Shown here: piece after piece, positions 4,495-6,631 of the stretch
Numbering within the stretch: the first letter of the stretch is position 1
How the letters are laid out: each line of letters opens with the position of its first letter
Assembly (NCBI GenBank): GCA_017526725.1
Contig: JAFXRA010000159.1
Coordinates: forward strand, 1-6,631
DNA length: 6,631 nt
DNA from: Candidatus Rifleibacteriota bacterium
GTDB lineage: Bacteria; Riflebacteria; Ozemobacteria; Ozemobacterales; Ozemobacteraceae
Direction: 5' to 3'
Notes under the pieces: model-generated
Database searches by the model: none
What the model was told of the DNA's origin: nothing
What the model saw: only the letters and a program-made list of their open reading frames with translations
Program-made: the position numbers and the translations under genes

Positions 4495-5139
4495 ATGGAG
4501 AAACGAAAAAAAATCAGTTTAAAAGAATTGTTTATTGTAGTTTTAATAAACATTATTCTGTTTTTTTTATCCATTCCTAATTATAAAAAAGGAGACGGAA
4601 CAAGCTATCTTAATTCAGGGTTAAATGGGTGTAGCAGAGCTATTAATTTTTTAACAGATGCCATAGAAATGGCTGAACTTAAAGAACTAAATGAATTAAC
4701 AGAAGAAAATATAGCATTTTTGAAAGAAAATAAGTATATACCCCAAGATTGGCCATTTAAATCTTCTTCATACAGATCAAAGGTAGTAGATAGAGATAAA
4801 TGCAAATATCATATTAGTGGTAACTTATCTAAAGACGGAATAATATATTGCGAATATCATGGTAGTATTAATTATATAGAAGAAGACGGTAACGGTGGCT
4901 ATAACCATATGAATTATGGATATCAAGCTCAAAACATAAAAAAAGTCGGCAATACCACTTATATTAAAAATGTTCCCGATAACGTTAAATATGACATTAA
5001 CAAAGCAAAGATTCCACCCTCTAAAGAATTTTTAAAAGCTGAAAGAGATAAAAATATAAAACAATTTACTGAAAAATACGGTTTTGGTATCGTAATCGGA
5101 GTATTCACTATTTTAATGTTATTCATATTCTCAAAATAA
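4495..5139 (+). CDS. Uncharacterised two-TM protein with pilin-like Cys/His core (paralogue B)
   Basis: This 214-residue protein is not from a family I can name. It has a basic N-terminus (EKRKK), a TM segment at about 11-28, a soluble region (29-192) and a second TM at about 196-212. Its Cys46, Cys103 and Cys119-x2-His122-Gly reproduce the pattern of the protein at 1781-2308. The 16-residue step from the second to the third cysteine is identical, and G-x-L-S-x-D-G-I-x-Y-C is shared between them; over the 23-residue core I count 13 identities. It has an extra Gly/Asn/Tyr-rich insert (131-160) after the HG. A prepilin cleavage motif is absent. No Shine-Dalgarno site precedes the ATG, so translation may be leaderless or unusual; a TATATT at 4464-4469 could serve as a -10. 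Codons are visibly richer in AAA and ATA than those of the neighbouring DHS-like gene. The divergent position to apbE suggests, without proving, a shared role. Confidence 0.78.
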   Translation: MEKRKKISLKELFIVVLINIILFFLSIPNYKKGDGTSYLNSGLNGCSRAINFLTDAIEMAELKELNELTEENIAFLKENKYIPQDWPFKSSSYRSKVVDRDKCKYHISGNLSKDGIIYCEYHGSINYIEEDGNGGYNHMNYGYQAQNIKKVGNTTYIKNVPDNVKYDINKAKIPPSKEFLKAERDKNIKQFTEKYGFGIVIGVFTILMLFIFSK

Positions 5140-5160
5140 CTTCTCCCTTCTCCCTATTCC
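5140..5160. repeat. Degenerate 7-base repeat, three units
   Basis: cttctcc, cttctcc and ctattcc follow directly after the stop codon of the Cys/His gene at 4495. The ctccctattcc word also occurs at the apbE 3' end (3284-3294), again next to a stop codon. No hairpin terminator is visible here before the promoter at 5173. Confidence 0.45.
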
Positions 5161-5172
5161 CTAATATATATC

Positions 5173-5201
5173 TTGACATTAAGGCACATAAATTGTATAA
5201 A
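5173..5201 (+). promoter_or_regulatory. Strong sigma-70-type promoter of the DHS-like gene
   Basis: A perfect TTGACA (5173-5178) is followed after 17 bases by TATAAA (5196-5201), a 5/6 match preceded by TG. Initiation near 5208 would leave a leader of about 53 bases ending in GAGGAG (5247-5252) 8 bases before the ATG. A short inverted repeat cataa/ttatg (5187-5191 with 5203-5207) brackets the -10 and could be an operator, but it is too short to be sure. Confidence 0.78.
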
Positions 5202-5260
5202 CTTATGCGTCGGTGCTTTTATGCCGTACATAGTAATTTCATTTTTGAGGAGACAATGTA

Positions 5261-6241
5261 ATGGCCAAAGGTCCTGTTTCTCAGTTTATTAATCATCATT
5301 TTCGTCATTTTAACTCTGCAGCTTTAATGGATGCTGCTAAAGCATACGATGAACATATCAATAAAGGCGGCAAGATGATGCTTGCTATGGCTGGTGCAAT
5401 GAGCACTGCCGAACTTGGTCTTTCTCTTGCTGAAATGATTCGCCAAGATAAGATTTCTATAGTTTGCTGTTCTGCTAACAATTTAGAAGAAGATGTCATG
5501 AATCTTGTTGCTCATAATCACTATTATAGAGTTCCGCATTATCGTGACCTTACTCCTGAACAGGAACAGGAACTTTTAAATAATCATTATAACCGCGTTA
5601 CAGACACTTGTATCCCTGAAGAAGAAGCTTTCAGACGCTTAGAAGACCACTTAGTCGATATTTGGAACGACATGAAAGCTAAGGGCGAAAGATTATTCCC
5701 ATGGGAAGTTATGTATCGTTTGCTTAGAAGCGGCGTTCTTAAACAATATTATGAAATTGACCCCAAAGATAGCTGGGTTCTCGCAGCTTGCGAAAAGAAT
5801 ATTCCAATATTAGTTCCTGCTTGGGAAGACTGCACTACAGCTAATATATACACAGCTCACTGCATTAAAGGTGAATTTGATGCTTCTAAATCAATGATTA
5901 AGAACGGCATTGAAACAATGATTTTCTTAACCGATTGGTATAAAAAGAACGGCGGCGGTCAGGGCTGTGGTTTCTTCCAGATTGGTGGCGGCACTGCCGG
6001 CGACTTCCCGATTTGCTGTGTTCCAATGATGGAACAAGACCTCGGTTGGAAAGGCACTCCACTTTGGGCTTACTTCTGCCAGATTTCTGACTGCACTACT
6101 TCTTATGGTTCTTATTCTGGTGCTGTTCCTAACGAAAAGATTACCTGGGGCAAGCTTTCTCCAACAACTCCAAGATTCATCATCGAATCTGACGCAACAA
6201 TCGTTGCTCCATTACTTTTCGCTTATGTATTAGGCTGGTAA
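5261..6241 (+). CDS. Deoxyhypusine synthase-like protein
   Basis: This 326-residue protein belongs to the deoxyhypusine synthase (DHS) fold family, NAD-dependent enzymes that transfer the aminobutyl group of spermidine through a Lys imine. Seen: MMLAMAGAMSTAELGLSLAE (39-58), SANNLEEDVMNLVAH (71-85) matching the eukaryotic GGVEED region, FFQIGGGTAGDFPICCVPMM (238-257) and ITWGK (294-298), where K298 aligns with the catalytic Lys of SWGK in human DHS. Bacteria lack eIF5A, and the human HHIAN segment with its active-site His is replaced here by AGDFPI, so protein hypusination is unlikely. Bacterial relatives have been linked to polyamine synthesis (homospermidine or spermidine type), which is the best inference. 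The C-terminus ends just after the conserved PLLFAYVLG. It is a single-gene unit with a strong promoter, strong GAGGAG ribosome site and terminator, suggesting high expression. No polyamine genes are adjacent. Confidence 0.9.
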   Translation: MAKGPVSQFINHHFRHFNSAALMDAAKAYDEHINKGGKMMLAMAGAMSTAELGLSLAEMIRQDKISIVCCSANNLEEDVMNLVAHNHYYRVPHYRDLTPEQEQELLNNHYNRVTDTCIPEEEAFRRLEDHLVDIWNDMKAKGERLFPWEVMYRLLRSGVLKQYYEIDPKDSWVLAACEKNIPILVPAWEDCTTANIYTAHCIKGEFDASKSMIKNGIETMIFLTDWYKKNGGGQGCGFFQIGGGTAGDFPICCVPMMEQDLGWKGTPLWAYFCQISDCTTSYGSYSGAVPNEKITWGKLSPTTPRFIIESDATIVAPLLFAYVLGW

Positions 6242-6262
6242 AAATAAACAATAATCGGCAAT

Positions 6263-6293
6263 AAAAAAGCTGGGCTTAAAGCCCAGCTTTTTT
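6263..6293. terminator. Rho-independent terminator, probably bidirectional
   Basis: A perfect 14-base inverted repeat (6263-6276 with 6280-6293) closes on a taa loop. Its GC-rich part is gctgggct/agcccagc, flanked by six A on the left and six T on the right. It lies 21 bases after the DHS-like stop. Because the A-run becomes a T-run on the minus strand, it can also end the leftward cyclase transcript, whose stop is 90 bases away. Confidence 0.92.
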
Positions 6294-6382
6294 GTTGTAA
6301 TTAACCTATTATAAAATAAGACTAAAGTTTTTTAATTATAACAAAAACAAATATTAGTTAAAACCTAATTTTAAGTCAGCCT

Positions 6383-6631
6383 CTAGATATCTCGCAGGCC
6401 AATAAGCTCATAAAGAGGGAATGTTCTGTTGGTTCTGCCTTTAATAGTCATTCTTTCAATAAAATTTAAACGGCCTGCACCCTGAATTAATCTGATAGAG
6501 TTTGGACAAATCAGAATACCTGTATTCTTAGCTTTTCCAGCTTGAACTTTTAATCTAGCCGCCAAGTTAACAGGATTTCCTATAACAGTATAATCCAATT
6601 TACCATTCCTAGAGCCAATTTTCCCTGAAAC
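6383..6631 (-). CDS. Class III adenylate/guanylate cyclase, C-terminal fragment
   Basis: The frame is open to the right edge, so only the last 82 residues are seen; the TTG at 6598 is an internal codon, not the start. The fragment begins VSGKIGSRNGKLDYTVIG and continues NPVNLAARLK, the core of the class III nucleotidyl cyclase catalytic domain that makes cAMP (or cGMP) from ATP (or GTP). Within the fragment N22 and R26 of VNLAAR are the transition-state-stabilising Asn and Arg. T15, in YTVIG, occupies the purine-specifying position in the manner of class IIIb enzymes, which favours adenylate cyclase. The end, IKGRTNRTFPLYELIG, is the usual terminal strand, so the catalytic domain is C-terminal. 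Sensor or membrane domains would lie outside the window. The TAG stop is at 6383-6385; transcription probably ends at the terminator at 6263-6293. Confidence 0.9.
   Translation of the reverse strand, partial: VSGKIGSRNGKLDYTVIGNPVNLAARLKVQAGKAKNTGILICPNSIRLIQGAGRLNFIERMTIKGRTNRTFPLYELIGLRDI

Noticed and set aside
4283..4522. Plus-strand frame over the apbE 5' end
   Set aside because: It is antisense to the apbE N-terminus and TM segment and overlaps the start of the real gene at 4495 in another frame.
5305..5499. Minus-strand frame inside the DHS-like gene
   Set aside because: Antisense shadow of a strongly conserved enzyme.
6383..6598. A complete 71-residue gene starting at TTG 6598
   Set aside because: The frame continues upstream to the window edge with conserved cyclase residues (GKIGS), so it is the tail of a longer gene.

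Overview
This is an AT-rich bacterial window with short intergenic gaps, clear Shine-Dalgarno sites on most genes and an anaerobe-style gene set. That set comprises a NusG domain II protein, a Gx-family membrane protein, a membrane-anchored ApbE flavin transferase, a deoxyhypusine-synthase-like enzyme and a class III nucleotide cyclase. The combination would suit a gut or rumen anaerobe (a Negativicutes-, Elusimicrobiota- or Riflebacteria-type lineage), but nothing here fixes the taxon. No rRNA, tRNA, transposase, phage gene or CRISPR array is visible.

Layout. Positions 1-136 are non-coding with small hairpins. A tight minus-strand operon runs from 2738 down to 137: NusG domain II protein, a two-TM protein with a pilin-like Cys/His core, Gx transporter family protein, Maf nucleotide pyrophosphatase, coaD. 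The gaps are 22 and 14 bases, followed by two one-base stop/start overlaps. A 549-base gap (2739-3287) is full of degenerate 7- and 9-base tandem repeats, hairpins and one long imperfect palindrome. Next comes apbE (minus), then, divergently, a second two-TM Cys/His protein (plus) that is a paralogue of the one in the operon. A separate unit (5173-6293) carries a strong promoter, a deoxyhypusine-synthase-like gene and a textbook terminator. The right edge holds the C-terminal end of a class III adenylate/guanylate cyclase on the minus strand.

How they may work together. ApbE attaches FMN to extracytoplasmic proteins. NusG domain II and Gx proteins occur together beside flavinylation genes, and (as I recall it) correspond to EetA and EetB of the Listeria extracellular electron-transfer locus. 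The operon plus apbE therefore looks like a reduced extracytosolic electron-transfer module joined to housekeeping genes (maf, coaD). Two paralogous membrane proteins of unknown function are linked to it: one is between the NusG-II and Gx genes, and the other is divergent from apbE. No FMN-acceptor protein is present in the window. The most unusual items are this paralogous Cys/His pair, the four-cysteine motif in the NusG-II protein, and the phased 7-mer/9-mer repeats in the gaps.
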